Assembly (NCBI RefSeq): GCF_003003265.1
Contig: NZ_PVTL01000002.1
Span: forward strand, 186,001 to 250,000
DNA from: Glaciihabitans tibetensis
Lineage (GTDB): Bacteria > Actinomycetota > Actinomycetes > Actinomycetales > Microbacteriaceae
Direction: 5' to 3'
Length of the DNA: 64,000 bases
Made by a program: the position numbers and the translations under genes. Every line of letters starts with the position of its first letter. The stretch's first letter is position 1. Below, one piece after another: positions 43,571 to 52,992 of this stretch. The notes below the pieces were generated by a model that was not told where the DNA came from, ran no database searches, and was given only the letters and a program-made list of their open reading frames with translations.

Positions 43571-44776
43571 TCAGGTGTCGAGAAGACGCCTAATATGTGA
43601 TCCCACAAGTTCTTCCTCAATGAGGAACCCGTCGTGCCCAAACGCGGAGCCAATTACCGTCGCCGCACCGCCATCGATAGTGCTCGGCAGGGACGCCGCG
43701 ATGATGTGCTGGTGCTCCTCCGGGAAGAGCCTGTCGCTGTCGATCGCGAGAACAAGCGCACGCGCCGTCACTCGAGCAAGGGCAGCGGCTACCCCGCCCC
43801 GGTCCCGACCGATGTCGTGCGAGCTCATCGCCTCGGCGAGGGTGATGTAGCTGTTCGCGTCGAATCGTCGAGTGAACTTGTTGCCGTGAAAGTCCAGGTA
43901 GCTCTCGACGGCGTAGCGACCTCCGCCGCCCAGCGGGGTGACACCGCTTTGCCAGGTTCGGTGAAAGCGTTCGTTGAGCTCGCCGGGGGAGCGATAGCTG
44001 AGCAACGCCATTCGCCTGGCCAGAGCGAGGCCGCGGTGAGGGCCTTCGCCCTCGGGCGCATCGTAGTAGTCGCCGTCAGCGAAGGCCGGGTCCATTCGCA
44101 GGATGTCGATTTGCACAGAGTTGAGGGCGATCTGGTCGGCGTCGCTGATCTCGGGGGCTGCGAGCACAGCGATGCGCTCCACGCGATCCGGGAACTCGAC
44201 GGCCCACTCGAGCGTGTGCATCCCGCCCATCGACCCGCCGATGACCGCGGCCCAGCGTGTGATGCCGATCCGGTCGGAGAACGCCGCCTGGGCGCTGACC
44301 TGGTCGCGAATCGTGATGTACGGAAACCGCGCACCCCATTCGGTTCCGGTCGGAGAGAGGCTGGAGGGGCCGGTGCTGCCCTGGCAGCCTCCGATCATGT
44401 TCGGGGCAACAACGAACCAGCGGTTGGTGTCGATCGCCAGGCCGGGTCCGACAACGCCGCCCCACCACCCAGCAGTGGGATGCCCCGGGCCGGGAGGACC
44501 GCTCAGGTGGCTGTCGCCGGTTAGAGCGTGCAGGACGAGGATCGCGTTCGACCGATCGGCGTTCAGCTCACCGAAGCTCTCGTACGAGATTCGTACCCCG
44601 GGAAGCGATCCGCCCCGTTCGAGCGGGAGGTCGCCGACCGAGACGAAACGGCGATTGCCCGGCGGATCGCCCACGCGCCATGCACCCGTAGCCGGTGGTT
44701 TGCCGATGAGCGCGCGAGCGTTCGCCTCGGTGATGAACGCCGAGGGAACCGTGTCTTCGGAAGTCTGCCAGTCCAT
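43571..44776 (-). CDS. metX: Homoserine O-acetyltransferase
   Basis: 401 residues from ATG 44776, eight bases after the metY stop. Alpha/beta hydrolase fold with HALTGDSHLSGPPGPGHPTA near 95, VVAPNMIGGCQGSTGPSSL near 130, the nucleophile in AVIGGSMGGMHTLEWAVEFP near 190, and the acid/base pair toward the C-terminus (IDSDRLFPEEHQ; GSAFGHDGFL). It acetylates homoserine for methionine synthesis by direct sulphydrylation. The long upstream open frame inside metY is not part of the gene. Confidence 0.95.
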   Translation of the reverse strand: MDWQTSEDTVPSAFITEANARALIGKPPATGAWRVGDPPGNRRFVSVGDLPLERGGSLPGVRISYESFGELNADRSNAILVLHALTGDSHLSGPPGPGHPTAGWWGGVVGPGLAIDTNRWFVVAPNMIGGCQGSTGPSSLSPTGTEWGARFPYITIRDQVSAQAAFSDRIGITRWAAVIGGSMGGMHTLEWAVEFPDRVERIAVLAAPEISDADQIALNSVQIDILRMDPAFADGDYYDAPEGEGPHRGLALARRMALLSYRSPGELNERFHRTWQSGVTPLGGGGRYAVESYLDFHGNKFTRRFDANSYITLAEAMSSHDIGRDRGGVAAALARVTARALVLAIDSDRLFPEEHQHIIAASLPSTIDGGAATVIGSAFGHDGFLIEEELVGSHIRRLLDT

Positions 44777-44784
44777 ACCCGCCG

Positions 44785-46101
44785 TCAGGCTCGGGCCGAC
44801 GCGGCGCTCGCCGCACGCGCCGCAGCGAATCCCGTACTCAGATCGGCGATGATGTCGTCGATGTTCTCGATGCCGATCGACAGGCGAACGAGCCCCGGCG
44901 TGACACCCGAGGTGAGCTGCTGCTCCGGGGTGAGCTGCGAGTGCGTGGTGGATGCGGGATGGATGATGAGGCTGCGCACGTCGCCGATGTTGGCGACGTG
45001 GCTGAACAGCGTCACGTTGTTGACGAGCGCGCGGCCCGCATCGACCCCACCCTTGAGCTCGAAGGACAGCACGCCGCCAACTCCGTTCGGCGCGTACCTG
45101 TTCGCCGCGGCATACCAGGGACTGGACGGCAGGCCGGAGTAGTTGACGGACGCAATATCTTCGTGGCCCTCCAGCCACTCCGCCACGGCCTGGGCATTCG
45201 CGACATGGCGTTCGATGCGCAGGCTCAGCGTCTCGATGCCCTGAATCAGCGAGAACGCGCTGTCCGGTGAGATGGCCGAACCGAGGTCGCGCAGCAATTG
45301 CACCCGGGCCTTGATGATGAAGGCGATGCCGTCACCCACCGCGCCGGTGTAGCTCACCCCGTGATAGCTCGGGTCGGGCTCGGTCAGCTCGGGAAACTTT
45401 TCGACGTTTTTCGACCACGCGAAGGTGCCGCCGTCCACAATGACGCCACCGATGACCGTGCCGTGCCCGCCGAGGTATTTGGTGGCGGAGTGCACCACGA
45501 TGTCCGCGCCGAATTCAAACGGACGGATCAGGTACGGGGTCGCGATGGTGTTGTCGACGATGAGGGGGATGCCGTTGTCGTGGGCAACGTCGGCTACGAG
45601 TCGAATGTCGAGAATGTTGATCTTCGGGTTGCCGACGGTCTCGGCGTAGAACAGCTTGGTGTTGGGGCGCACCGCCGCGGCCCAGGCGGCGGCATCGTCC
45701 TGGTCCTCGACGAAGGTCGTCTCGATGCCCAGTTTGGCGAGCGTGTACTTGAACAGGTTGTAGGTGCCGCCGTAGATGGAGGACGACGAGACGATGTGGT
45801 CGCCGGCTTTGGCGAGATTCAGGACCGCGATGGTTTCTGCGGCCTGCCCGGATGCAACGAGGAGGGCTGCGGTGCCTCCCTCGAGGGCGGCGACGCGCTC
45901 TTCGACCACGGCCTGGGTCGGATTCTGGATGCGGGTGTAGATGTTGCCGAACTCCGCGAGAGCGAAGAGGTTCTTCGCGTGGTCGGCACTGTCGAACACG
46001 TACGAGGTGGTTTTGTAGATCGGCGTTGCACGGGCCTTCGTGACGGGGTCTGGTGCTGCGCCAGCGTGGACCTGCTTGGTTTCGAACTTCCAGTCGCTCA
46101 T
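44785..46101 (-). CDS. metY: O-acetylhomoserine aminocarboxypropyltransferase (sulfhydrylase)
   Basis: 438 residues from ATG 46101, with GGGAGA eight bases upstream. PLP enzyme of the Cys/Met metabolism family: [20 protein letters not shown] near 28, the PLP lysine in [17 protein letters not shown] near 215 and [20 protein letters not shown] near 380. It joins O-acetylhomoserine from MetX with sulphide to make homocysteine. The upstream region (46102-46264) was read for a SAM riboswitch and none was recognised. Confidence 0.96.
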   Translation of the reverse strand: MSDWKFETKQVHAGAAPDPVTKARATPIYKTTSYVFDSADHAKNLFALAEFGNIYTRIQNPTQAVVEERVAALEGGTAALLVASGQAAETIAVLNLAKAGDHIVSSSSIYGGTYNLFKYTLAKLGIETTFVEDQDDAAAWAAAVRPNTKLFYAETVGNPKINILDIRLVADVAHDNGIPLIVDNTIATPYLIRPFEFGADIVVHSATKYLGGHGTVIGGVIVDGGTFAWSKNVEKFPELTEPDPSYHGVSYTGAVGDGIAFIIKARVQLLRDLGSAISPDSAFSLIQGIETLSLRIERHVANAQAVAEWLEGHEDIASVNYSGLPSSPWYAAANRYAPNGVGGVLSFELKGGVDAGRALVNNVTLFSHVANIGDVRSLIIHPASTTHSQLTPEQQLTSGVTPGLVRLSIGIENIDDIIADLSTGFAAARAASAASARA

Positions 46102-46264
46102 CGTGGGTTCTCCCTGCGCGTTTGTGGAGCGGATCGGATGTCCGCTCGCCACCGAGCCTAGGAAGCGCGACACATTTCGGCAACGGCACCAGACACAGAA
46201 CGTAACGACCTCCCAAAGAGGCATCACCGCCCGCGGGCCCGGACGTGCCGGTGTGCTGCCCGGA

Positions 46265-47398
46265 TCAGTCCCGTCGCGAGCCGGTCGGGTCGCGACGTGA
46301 CTGTCGTGGGGCCGGATCGTCGACACCCCGGCGGGCGAACAACCAGTCGGCTTTCGGTTCGACCAGCGGATGGAAGATCCTCCGCACCAGGGGGCTGGAG
46401 AGGGCGATCGAGATCGCGACGCTGGCGAGCACCATGCTCAGAAGCCACATGAGCGAGGAGTGTTCGCCCTTCAGCACTCCGGTTTCCCGTAACGGATAGA
46501 GCACAAAACTGTGCAGCAGGTAGACGTACATCGTTGATTGGCCGAAGGCGGTCATCCAGGTTGCCGACCGCGGAATCAGGACGAAGAAGGCGGCGCTCAG
46601 CACCGTCGTGAGGAGGATGAGGCCGAGCCTCACCGCGCCGGCCCACCACGCGGTGCCGCCGAGGCCCGTGTAGGAGTCGTCGTAGAAAAACCAGCGGTGC
46701 AGCTCGAACGTGCGCAGTTGTTCGACAAAGACCCACACGGTGGCCAGCCACGCCGCGAGAACGCCGATCGCGGCGCCGCGGATGGGCCAGGTCTGCTTTT
46801 CGACGACGCGCCAGCGGTCGACGATGCCCCACTGCCGTGCTTTCCATCCGAGCACAAAGAAGGGGAGGATGCCGATGGTGCGGGACAGCGAAAAGGTGCT
46901 GTCAACGTTGCTGAAGTACCCGACGGCAATGGAAAAGATCACCGCCCAGAGCAGCGGAAAACGCAGCAGGACGAGGTAGGGCAGGATGAGGCGGAATATC
47001 CCGAGCGCCAGGAGGAACCACAGCGTCCAGGACGGCTGAGACGGGTTGAATCCGGTCTTTCCCTCGACCAAATACTGCACGCCGGTCCAGATGATCTCCA
47101 TGATCGCGTAGGGCAACAGGATGTCGGTGATTACCTTGCGCATCTGGTGGCGGCCGGGCGGGTCGGCCTTCGAGAAGTAGCCACTGACGATCGCAAACGC
47201 CGGCATGTGGAAGGCGTAGATGAACAGGTAGAGAACGTACGCGTTATTGGAGTCGGCGGTGAGGCGCTGGATGCCATGCCCGATGACGACGAGGGTGATG
47301 CAGGCGAAACGGGCGTTGTCCCAGAAGGGCACACGTTTCTTCTCCGGGGCGGCCGGCGCGGTCGCGGATGCGGGGGCCAGGGGAGCGGTGGATGCCAT
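46265..47398 (-). CDS. Acyltransferase 3 family membrane protein
   Basis: 377 residues from ATG 47398 (a TTG two codons upstream is also possible). An Ala-rich leader, then FWDNARFACITLVVIGHGIQ, the N-terminal catalytic His-containing helix of the OafA/NodX-type family, FIYAFHMPAFAIVSGYFSKA, and about ten membrane helices. A basic, repetitive C-terminal tail ends PRQSRRDPTGSRRD. Members O-acetylate surface polysaccharides or modify lipids; the target is unknown. Divergent from the SDR gene with a 38-base gap. Confidence 0.85.
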   Translation of the reverse strand: MASTAPLAPASATAPAAPEKKRVPFWDNARFACITLVVIGHGIQRLTADSNNAYVLYLFIYAFHMPAFAIVSGYFSKADPPGRHQMRKVITDILLPYAIMEIIWTGVQYLVEGKTGFNPSQPSWTLWFLLALGIFRLILPYLVLLRFPLLWAVIFSIAVGYFSNVDSTFSLSRTIGILPFFVLGWKARQWGIVDRWRVVEKQTWPIRGAAIGVLAAWLATVWVFVEQLRTFELHRWFFYDDSYTGLGGTAWWAGAVRLGLILLTTVLSAAFFVLIPRSATWMTAFGQSTMYVYLLHSFVLYPLRETGVLKGEHSSLMWLLSMVLASVAISIALSSPLVRRIFHPLVEPKADWLFARRGVDDPAPRQSRRDPTGSRRD

Positions 47399-47436
47399 TG
47401 GCAAAAGCCTAGTCGGAGGGACACTACGGTTGTCCC

Positions 47437-48222
47437 ATGGGGAATAAACGTGTGGTTGTGACCGGTGCGAGCTCGGGAATCGGAGCGGCGACCGTTGCCC
47501 TGTTCCGTTCCCGCGGGTGGGACGTTGTGGGGGTGGCGCGTCGCGCTGATCGCCTCGAACAGCTCGCCGCGGAGACGGGCGCGGAAGTCTTTGCCGCCGA
47601 TCTGACCAGCCAGGCGGACGTTGATGCCCTCCGCGACTATCTTGCGGCTTCTGGCGGCGTGCACGCGTTGGTGAACAATGCCGGTGGTGCCGTGGGCCTG
47701 GCTTCCGTCGAGGCCGGTTCGGACGAGGACTGGCGATGGATGTTTGAGATCAATGTGCTCGCTGTGAAGCGGGTCACCAGTGCGCTACTGCCCCTGCTGC
47801 GTGCCTCGGCCGCCGACGACGCCAACGACGATGGTGCCGCCATCGTGACCGTGACCTCGACCGCCGGCCACGTCGCTTACGAGGGTGGTGGCGGATACAA
47901 CGCCGCGAAGTTCGCCGCCCACGCGCTGGTCTCCGTGCTGCGCCTGGAACTTGCGGGTGAACCGATCCGGGTGATCGAGGTCGCGCCGGGCATGGTCAAA
48001 ACGGAAGAGTTCTCGCTGGTGCGCTTCGGCGGCGACCAGGACCGGGCCGATGCGGTCTACGAGGGAGTGGCCAACCCGCTGCTCGCCGACGACGTCGCCG
48101 AGACGATTGTGCACAGCATTGAGCTGCCGGCACACGTGAACGTTGATCTCGTCATTGTGAAGCCCGTGGCGCAGGCCGCAGCGCACAAGGTGGCGCGCGG
48201 CGCGCTGGCGGTAAAGCTCTAG
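47437..48222 (+). CDS. Short-chain dehydrogenase/reductase
   Basis: 261 residues from ATG 47437. Rossmann nucleotide loop VVVTGASSGIGAATVALFRS at the start, NNAGG near 84, catalytic Ser in VTVTSTAGHVA near 141 and Y-x3-K as GGGGYNAAKFAAHA near 157. Overall closest in shape to YdfG-like 3-hydroxy acid dehydrogenases. Substrate unknown; probably NADP-dependent by the R-R pair after strand 2 (VARRADRLEQ). Confidence 0.88.
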   Translation: MGNKRVVVTGASSGIGAATVALFRSRGWDVVGVARRADRLEQLAAETGAEVFAADLTSQADVDALRDYLAASGGVHALVNNAGGAVGLASVEAGSDEDWRWMFEINVLAVKRVTSALLPLLRASAADDANDDGAAIVTVTSTAGHVAYEGGGGYNAAKFAAHALVSVLRLELAGEPIRVIEVAPGMVKTEEFSLVRFGGDQDRADAVYEGVANPLLADDVAETIVHSIELPAHVNVDLVIVKPVAQAAAHKVARGALAVKL

Positions 48223-48278
48223 CGTCACTGGCCGACCGTGTGGATCGGCGCGGCCACAATGGCCGGTACCGTTGGACC

Positions 48279-48791
48279 ATGGGAAGCACAATCGACGAGA
48301 CGACCGACGACACCGCTATCGAGAAAGAGGTGCTCGGATGGTTGGAGTTCGGTGAGGCCGCCCGCCACCTCGCCCGCGATGTGGCGCACAGCGATTTCGA
48401 CCCGGAGGTGGTCATCGCGATCGCCCGCGGAGGACTGCTGCTCGCCGGTGCGATTGCCTACGCACTCGATATCAAGAGCTGTGGTGCCCTCAACGTCGAG
48501 TTCTACTCGGGCGTGAACGAGCGTCTTCCCGCGCCCATCATGCTTCCCCCCATGCTCGACGAGCCGTCGCTCGCGGGAAAACGCGTGCTGCTGGTCGACG
48601 ACGTGTCCGACTCCGGGCGCACGCTGGCGATGGTCGTCGACCTGCTGGGCGCTGCCGGCGCTGACGTGCGCAGCGTGTGCCTGTACACCAAGCCGGGAAC
48701 GGTGAAGGAGCCGGACTTCACCTGGCGTCGCACATCGCGATGGATCGCGTTCCCCTGGTCGTCTCTTCCCCCGGTTACCGTTGAGGACTAG
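48279..48791 (+). CDS. Type I phosphoribosyltransferase-fold protein
   Basis: 170 residues from ATG 48279; an upstream in-frame ATG at 48240 lies in a low-support stretch. The PRPP-binding loop is VLLVDDVSDSGRTLAMVVDL near 106 and the early IAIARGGLLLAGAIAYALDI near 45 supplies the flap region. It resembles hypoxanthine/xanthine phosphoribosyltransferases of the GPT group by size, but could be any purine or orphan PRTase. Confidence 0.82.
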   Translation: MGSTIDETTDDTAIEKEVLGWLEFGEAARHLARDVAHSDFDPEVVIAIARGGLLLAGAIAYALDIKSCGALNVEFYSGVNERLPAPIMLPPMLDEPSLAGKRVLLVDDVSDSGRTLAMVVDLLGAAGADVRSVCLYTKPGTVKEPDFTWRRTSRWIAFPWSSLPPVTVED

Positions 48792-48819
48792 AACCGCACG
48801 CACGTCGGAGAGGGAGTAG

Positions 48820-49533
48820 ATGAGCATTCACTTGGTCGGCGGGGGATGGTCGGAAGACCTGTTTCGTCATTTCGTCGTGGAAGCTGGCTCCCGCGCGGCA
48901 GGCGCGGCACGCGTCATCCCGCGTATCGGCGTTCTTCTGCTCGCAGACGACGAAGCGAGTGGCCGCGAGCAAAGCGATCGCTACCGTTCGATGTTGTTGA
49001 GCATTGCGTCCTGCTCGCCGGTCATCACCGTCATTTCCGATGGCTCGGAGGCGACCTCGGACCTGCTGTCCGATATCGATGGGCTGCTCATCGGTGGTGG
49101 TCTTACCCCTGCGTACCTCGAAGCCGTCACCGGTCTTGTCGACGAGATCCGGCTGCTGGTTTCCGATGGCCTTCCGTACCTCGGATACTCCGCCGGAGCC
49201 GCCATTGCCGCAGACGCCGCGATCATCGGAGGATGGCTGATCGGCGAGGTGCCGGTCTGCGCGGAAGAGACCGGTGAGGAACTGGACGAAGTCACCGTCG
49301 TCGCCGGTCTCGGCCTGGTCGATCTGGCGATCGATGTGCACGCCGCGCAGTGGGGCACTCTCGCGCGTCTGATCGCGTCAACCGAGGCGGAACTGGTGGA
49401 TGGCGGGGTGGCCATCGATGAGGAAACGGTGCTGATAGTCGGCGATGGAACGCTCCGGGTCGAGGGGCTGGGTAGCGTGTGGCGGGTGACCAACTCCACC
49501 GAGGGCGTGCTCGTTTCGACCCTCGGCAGCTGA
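48820..49533 (+). CDS. Peptidase S51 (cyanophycinase/dipeptidase E-like) family protein
   Basis: 237 residues from ATG 48820, preceded by GAGAGGGAG. Family marks are IHLVGGGWSEDLFRHFVV at the start, DGLLIGGGLTPAYLEAVTGL near 87 and the nucleophile S124 in YLGYSAGAAIAADAAII. The catalytic serine is thus in place, and the protein is probably a cytoplasmic peptidase on Asp- or aspartyl-linked peptides. No cyanophycin synthetase is in the window. Confidence 0.85.
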   Translation: MSIHLVGGGWSEDLFRHFVVEAGSRAAGAARVIPRIGVLLLADDEASGREQSDRYRSMLLSIASCSPVITVISDGSEATSDLLSDIDGLLIGGGLTPAYLEAVTGLVDEIRLLVSDGLPYLGYSAGAAIAADAAIIGGWLIGEVPVCAEETGEELDEVTVVAGLGLVDLAIDVHAAQWGTLARLIASTEAELVDGGVAIDEETVLIVGDGTLRVEGLGSVWRVTNSTEGVLVSTLGS

Positions 49534-49536
49534 GCG

Positions 49537-50223
49537 ATGGCACCGCAGACCGGGCTGTTGTCTGACAGCGGGATCGATCCGAGCTGGGCTCGCGCGCTTG
49601 CGCCGGTGTCGGGCAGCCTCGCCACGGTGGGGGAGTTCCTCCGCACGGAAGTCGACGCCGGCCACCAATACCTTCCCGCCGCCCCCCACGTGTTGCGGGT
49701 GTTCCAACAACCGCTCGACGCCGTCCGGGTGCTCATCGTCGGGCAGGATCCCTACCCCACGCCCGGGCACCCCATCGGGCTGTCGTTTGCCGTCGACCGG
49801 TCGGTGCGTCCGGTGCCGAGGAGCCTGGCGAATATTTATCGGGAGCTCGCGGACGACATGGGGGTCGACGTGCCGGTGCACGGCGATCTCACTTCCTGGG
49901 CCGAGCAGGGCGTTCTGCTGCTCAACCGGGTGCTGACGGTACGAGCCGGAGTGGCCGGGTCTCACCGCGGTAAGGGCTGGGAGGCGGTCACCGAGGCAGC
50001 GATCGGCGCACTCGTTGCGCGGCCCCGTCCGCTGGTCGCGATTTTGTGGGGGCGGGATGCCGCTTCGCTCCGACCTCTGCTGGGCGACACGCCCACGATC
50101 ACCTCCGCACACCCGAGCCCGCTGTCGGCCCGTCGCGGGTTCTTCGGGTCTGCACCGTTCAGCCGGGCCAACGCGATGCTGCGTGACCAAGGGGCAGCGC
50201 CGGTGGACTGGTCGATACACTGA
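49537..50223 (+). CDS. ung: Uracil-DNA glycosylase
   Basis: 228 residues from ATG 49537, three bases after the preceding stop. Catalytic water-activating D71 lies in [20 protein letters not shown], the uracil pocket in [12 protein letters not shown], and the DNA-intercalating loop in [17 protein letters not shown] near 190. It excises uracil from DNA. Length and motifs are normal. Confidence 0.96.
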   Translation: MAPQTGLLSDSGIDPSWARALAPVSGSLATVGEFLRTEVDAGHQYLPAAPHVLRVFQQPLDAVRVLIVGQDPYPTPGHPIGLSFAVDRSVRPVPRSLANIYRELADDMGVDVPVHGDLTSWAEQGVLLLNRVLTVRAGVAGSHRGKGWEAVTEAAIGALVARPRPLVAILWGRDAASLRPLLGDTPTITSAHPSPLSARRGFFGSAPFSRANAMLRDQGAAPVDWSIH

Positions 50224-50262
50224 AGCGCGAAGTGACCACGCTGGCGAAAGGCTCCAGACCCC

Positions 50263-50841
50263 ATGCTCGAAGAGGAATACCAGCCGCGGCGGAGCCTGCC
50301 CGCGCACCTGCGGCCGGCGGCTGAGCCCGCCCCCGTCTTCGAGTACACCATCCGGGCGGCGGAGCCGCAGGACCTCCCGCATATCCGCGAGATCTACAAC
50401 CACTACGTGCGCAACTCCACCGTTACCTTCGACGAAAAAGCAATCACCCTGACCGAGTTGCGCCGCAAGTTCGCGAAGGCGCAGAAGCTGGGCATGCCCT
50501 ACATCGTCGCGGTCAGTCCCCGTGGCCTCATCCTCGGCTACGCCTACGTGTATCCGTGGAAGGAGAAGGCCGCGTACCGGTTCACCGTCGAGAACTCGAT
50601 CTACCTCGGGCCGGCATCCACCGGAAAGGGACTCGGTAAAGCGTTGATGCAGGAGCTGATCACGCGGTCGAAGGCGGCGGGCATCAAGGAGATCATCGCG
50701 GTCATCGCGGACAAAGGTGCGGACGCGTCGATCCAGATGCACAAGAACTTCGGGTTCAAGGACATCGGCCACATGGGTCGGGTGGGCTTCAAGTTCGACC
50801 GCTGGCTCGGCACCGTGCTCATGCAGAAGTCCCTCAAATAG
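50263..50841 (+). CDS. GNAT acetyltransferase, phosphinothricin acetyltransferase-like
   Basis: 192 residues from ATG 50263. After a proline-rich 25-residue lead comes the GNAT fold: IRAAEPQDLPHIREIYNHYV, acetyl-CoA loop PASTGKGLGKALMQELI near 124 and the NFGFKDIGHMGRVGFKFDRW strand that marks the Pat/Bar group. Such enzymes acetylate phosphinothricin, methionine sulphone or related amino compounds. Its stop shares a base with the amidase start (TAGTG). Confidence 0.86.
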   Translation: MLEEEYQPRRSLPAHLRPAAEPAPVFEYTIRAAEPQDLPHIREIYNHYVRNSTVTFDEKAITLTELRRKFAKAQKLGMPYIVAVSPRGLILGYAYVYPWKEKAAYRFTVENSIYLGPASTGKGLGKALMQELITRSKAAGIKEIIAVIADKGADASIQMHKNFGFKDIGHMGRVGFKFDRWLGTVLMQKSLK

Positions 50842-52256
50842 TGTTCGAGCTTCATCACCTCACCGCGCAGGAACAATGGGACTGGCTGCAGCGGGGCGAG
50901 ATCACCCCCGGCGAGCTCACCGAGCACTACCTCGCCCGCATCGACAGGTTGAACCCGCAGCTGGGCGCCTTCACGACGGTGACAGCCGAGCCTGCCCGTC
51001 GTCGAGCCCGTCACCTCGAGGCACACCCGTCGCGGATCTCACCGCTCTGGGGCCTGCCGTTCGGTGACAAGGACCTGAGCCGGCGTGCGGGTGTGCGCAC
51101 CACATTCGGCTCACGCCTGTTCGAGGACTTCGTGCCGGAGGACTCGGACGAGATCGTCGACGTGCTGGATGCGGCCGGCGGAATCAGCCTGGGTAAGACG
51201 AACGCCCCGGAGTTCGGGCTGTCGAGCTACACGGAGTCTCTCGTCTCCCCGCCCGCCCGCACCCCGTGGGACGTCACCCGCGGTGCCGGAGGAAGCAGCG
51301 GGGGAGCGGCAGTCGCCGTGGCGGCAGGGCTTCTCCCGTTCGCCCCGGGTTCGGACGGCGGCGGCTCCATCAGGATTCCGGCGGCGGCAGCAGGACTTGT
51401 CGGTCTGAAACCGAGCCGTGGCCTCGTTCCGTCGGGAAGCGGGATCGACAAACTCGCGGGTCTGGTCACGGTCGGCCCGCTCGCGCGGACGGTGGCGGAT
51501 GCCGCGATGCTGCTGGACGCCATGGTCGACGGCTCCGACTACCCGTTCGCGGTGCGTTCGCCGCGCTGGGACGGGGGCGCGCTGATGAACGCCGCCACGC
51601 GCGGGGAAGGTCGATTCCAGATCGGCGTGATGACGACCTCACCCTGGGACGACGCCTACGCGATCAAGATCTCGGCGGAGGCACGCGACGCGCTCGAGGT
51701 GGCCACGCGGGAGCTTGCCGCCATCGGGCACGGCCTGGAGGAGTTCGCGCTGGAAGCCGACCCGAGCTACGGTCCCGCCTTTCGCACCGTCTGGCAGGCC
51801 AGCGCCGCGAGCATCCCCGCAGAAGGACGCGAGCTCGAGCAGTTGGAGCCGCTGACGCGCTGGCTCGTGGAGCGGGGGCGGGCGCTCAGTGGGCGTGAAC
51901 TGGGCGAGGCGTTGCTCGCCCTCACCCTGTACGAGCGCAGTGTCATCCGCCAGTTTCGAAGTTTTGATGCGGTCCTGACACCGGCACTGGCGATGACACC
52001 GCGGCCGGTGGGCTGGTACAGCGCGGATGACCCGGAGGAGAACTTCGCCCAGCAGGTGCGCTACACCCCGTTTACCTCGTTCGTGAACGTGTCGGGTCTG
52101 CCCGCGATCACCCTCCCGGTTGCGCAGACGGCAGAGGGGCTGCCAATGGGTGTGCAACTGATCGGTCGTCCCGGGGGCGAGCACGTTCTGTTGGCCGTGG
52201 GCGCCCAGCTGGAACGCCGACTGGCCTGGCACCGTCGACACCCGCCCCAGTGGTAG
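50841..52256 (+). CDS. Amidase signature family protein
   Basis: 471 residues from GTG 50841, overlapping the GNAT stop by one base. Catalytic triad of the family: K77 in LPFGDKDLSRRAG, the cis-serine in RGAGGSSGGAAVAVAAGLLP near 152, and the nucleophile serine in PGSDGGGSIRIPAAAAGLVG near 176. It hydrolyses an amide; with no GatB/GatC near, it is not the Gln-tRNA amidotransferase subunit. Substrate unknown. Confidence 0.9.
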   Translation: MFELHHLTAQEQWDWLQRGEITPGELTEHYLARIDRLNPQLGAFTTVTAEPARRRARHLEAHPSRISPLWGLPFGDKDLSRRAGVRTTFGSRLFEDFVPEDSDEIVDVLDAAGGISLGKTNAPEFGLSSYTESLVSPPARTPWDVTRGAGGSSGGAAVAVAAGLLPFAPGSDGGGSIRIPAAAAGLVGLKPSRGLVPSGSGIDKLAGLVTVGPLARTVADAAMLLDAMVDGSDYPFAVRSPRWDGGALMNAATRGEGRFQIGVMTTSPWDDAYAIKISAEARDALEVATRELAAIGHGLEEFALEADPSYGPAFRTVWQASAASIPAEGRELEQLEPLTRWLVERGRALSGRELGEALLALTLYERSVIRQFRSFDAVLTPALAMTPRPVGWYSADDPEENFAQQVRYTPFTSFVNVSGLPAITLPVAQTAEGLPMGVQLIGRPGGEHVLLAVGAQLERRLAWHRRHPPQW

Positions 52257-52271
52257 CGACCGAACGCTGGG

Positions 52272-52865
52272 CTACGAGACCGGGACGTTCGTCACGAGGA
52301 TCTCGAGGACGTCGGAGTCTGATCCGTAGAACCAGTAGCCGTCGGTGAACAGGTAGGTGTCGGGGAAGGATGCCGGGTCGGCGTTCACCAGACGGGTTCC
52401 ACGGTCGGTCTCTTCCGCCACGAATCCGCCCTCGGTCAGTCGCGCCATGCGCTCGGCTTTCTGGTCGGCGGTCAGCGCGGAGAATCCGTAATTCACCGGT
52501 TCCGCGCCGCTCGGGTAGCCCCACTGGCAGAGGATCCCGCCGAAGTCGACGAAGTACACCAGGTCGCTGCCAAAGTTGCGGGACCGCTCGACAAAGTCGG
52601 CCTGGAGCACAAAGCCGTCGGCCTCCTGCTCGGCAAACACCGCGAGCGTCGCCGCCGGGAGAATCGTCTCGCAGGTGTAGTCGGCGGGATCAATGCTGGG
52701 TGCCGCCGACGGAACGCTGGACGGCGTGGCCGTCGCGGGGGCTTCCGTCGGCGCGGCCGAGGTGGTTGCCTCTGCTGGTGCGTCGCCTGGAGCCGCGGAC
52801 GCGCAGCCGCTCAGCGCAAGGAGGAGAACGAGGCTGGTACTGACGGCGAGATGTCGGTGCGACAT
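52272..52865 (-). CDS. Lipoprotein of unknown function
   Basis: 197 residues from ATG 52865. Signal peptide with lipobox LALSGC at about 16-21, then a Pro/Ala/Thr-rich spacer to about residue 57 and a C-terminal globular domain of about 140 residues with two cysteines (YTCETIL; GGILCQWGY) that may pair. No known family recognised. It converges on the amidase gene, 15 bases apart. Confidence 0.83.
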   Translation of the reverse strand: MSHRHLAVSTSLVLLLALSGCASAAPGDAPAEATTSAAPTEAPATATPSSVPSAAPSIDPADYTCETILPAATLAVFAEQEADGFVLQADFVERSRNFGSDLVYFVDFGGILCQWGYPSGAEPVNYGFSALTADQKAERMARLTEGGFVAEETDRGTRLVNADPASFPDTYLFTDGYWFYGSDSDVLEILVTNVPVS

Positions 52866-52964
52866 CGGGTCCCTTCTGGGTGCGCGGAGCTGCGAGGCGA
52901 AGCTGCTGTGCGCGAGTGCGCCGTGCTGAGCATATTCCCCATCCCGGTCTCCGCTCTCGCGTAC

Positions 52965-52987
52965 TTAGGTAAGGCATGCCATACTTG
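52965..52987 (+). promoter_or_regulatory. Candidate DtxR/IdeR iron box
   Basis: TTAGGTAAGGCATGCCATA at 52965-52983 matches about 13 of 19 positions of the IdeR/DtxR consensus TTAGGTTAGGCTAACCTAA and shows the expected dyad (AAGGCATGCC). It lies six bases or less before the start of the siderophore-interacting protein gene (52993), so binding there would block transcription when iron is plentiful. Confidence 0.65.
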
Positions 52988-52992
52988 GGTGA

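Noticed and set aside
46102-46264. SAM riboswitch expected upstream of metY-metX
   Set aside because: The minus-strand leader was read for SAM-I, SAM-II and SAM-IV-type cores and no convincing helices were seen; only a GGGAGA ribosome binding site is clear.
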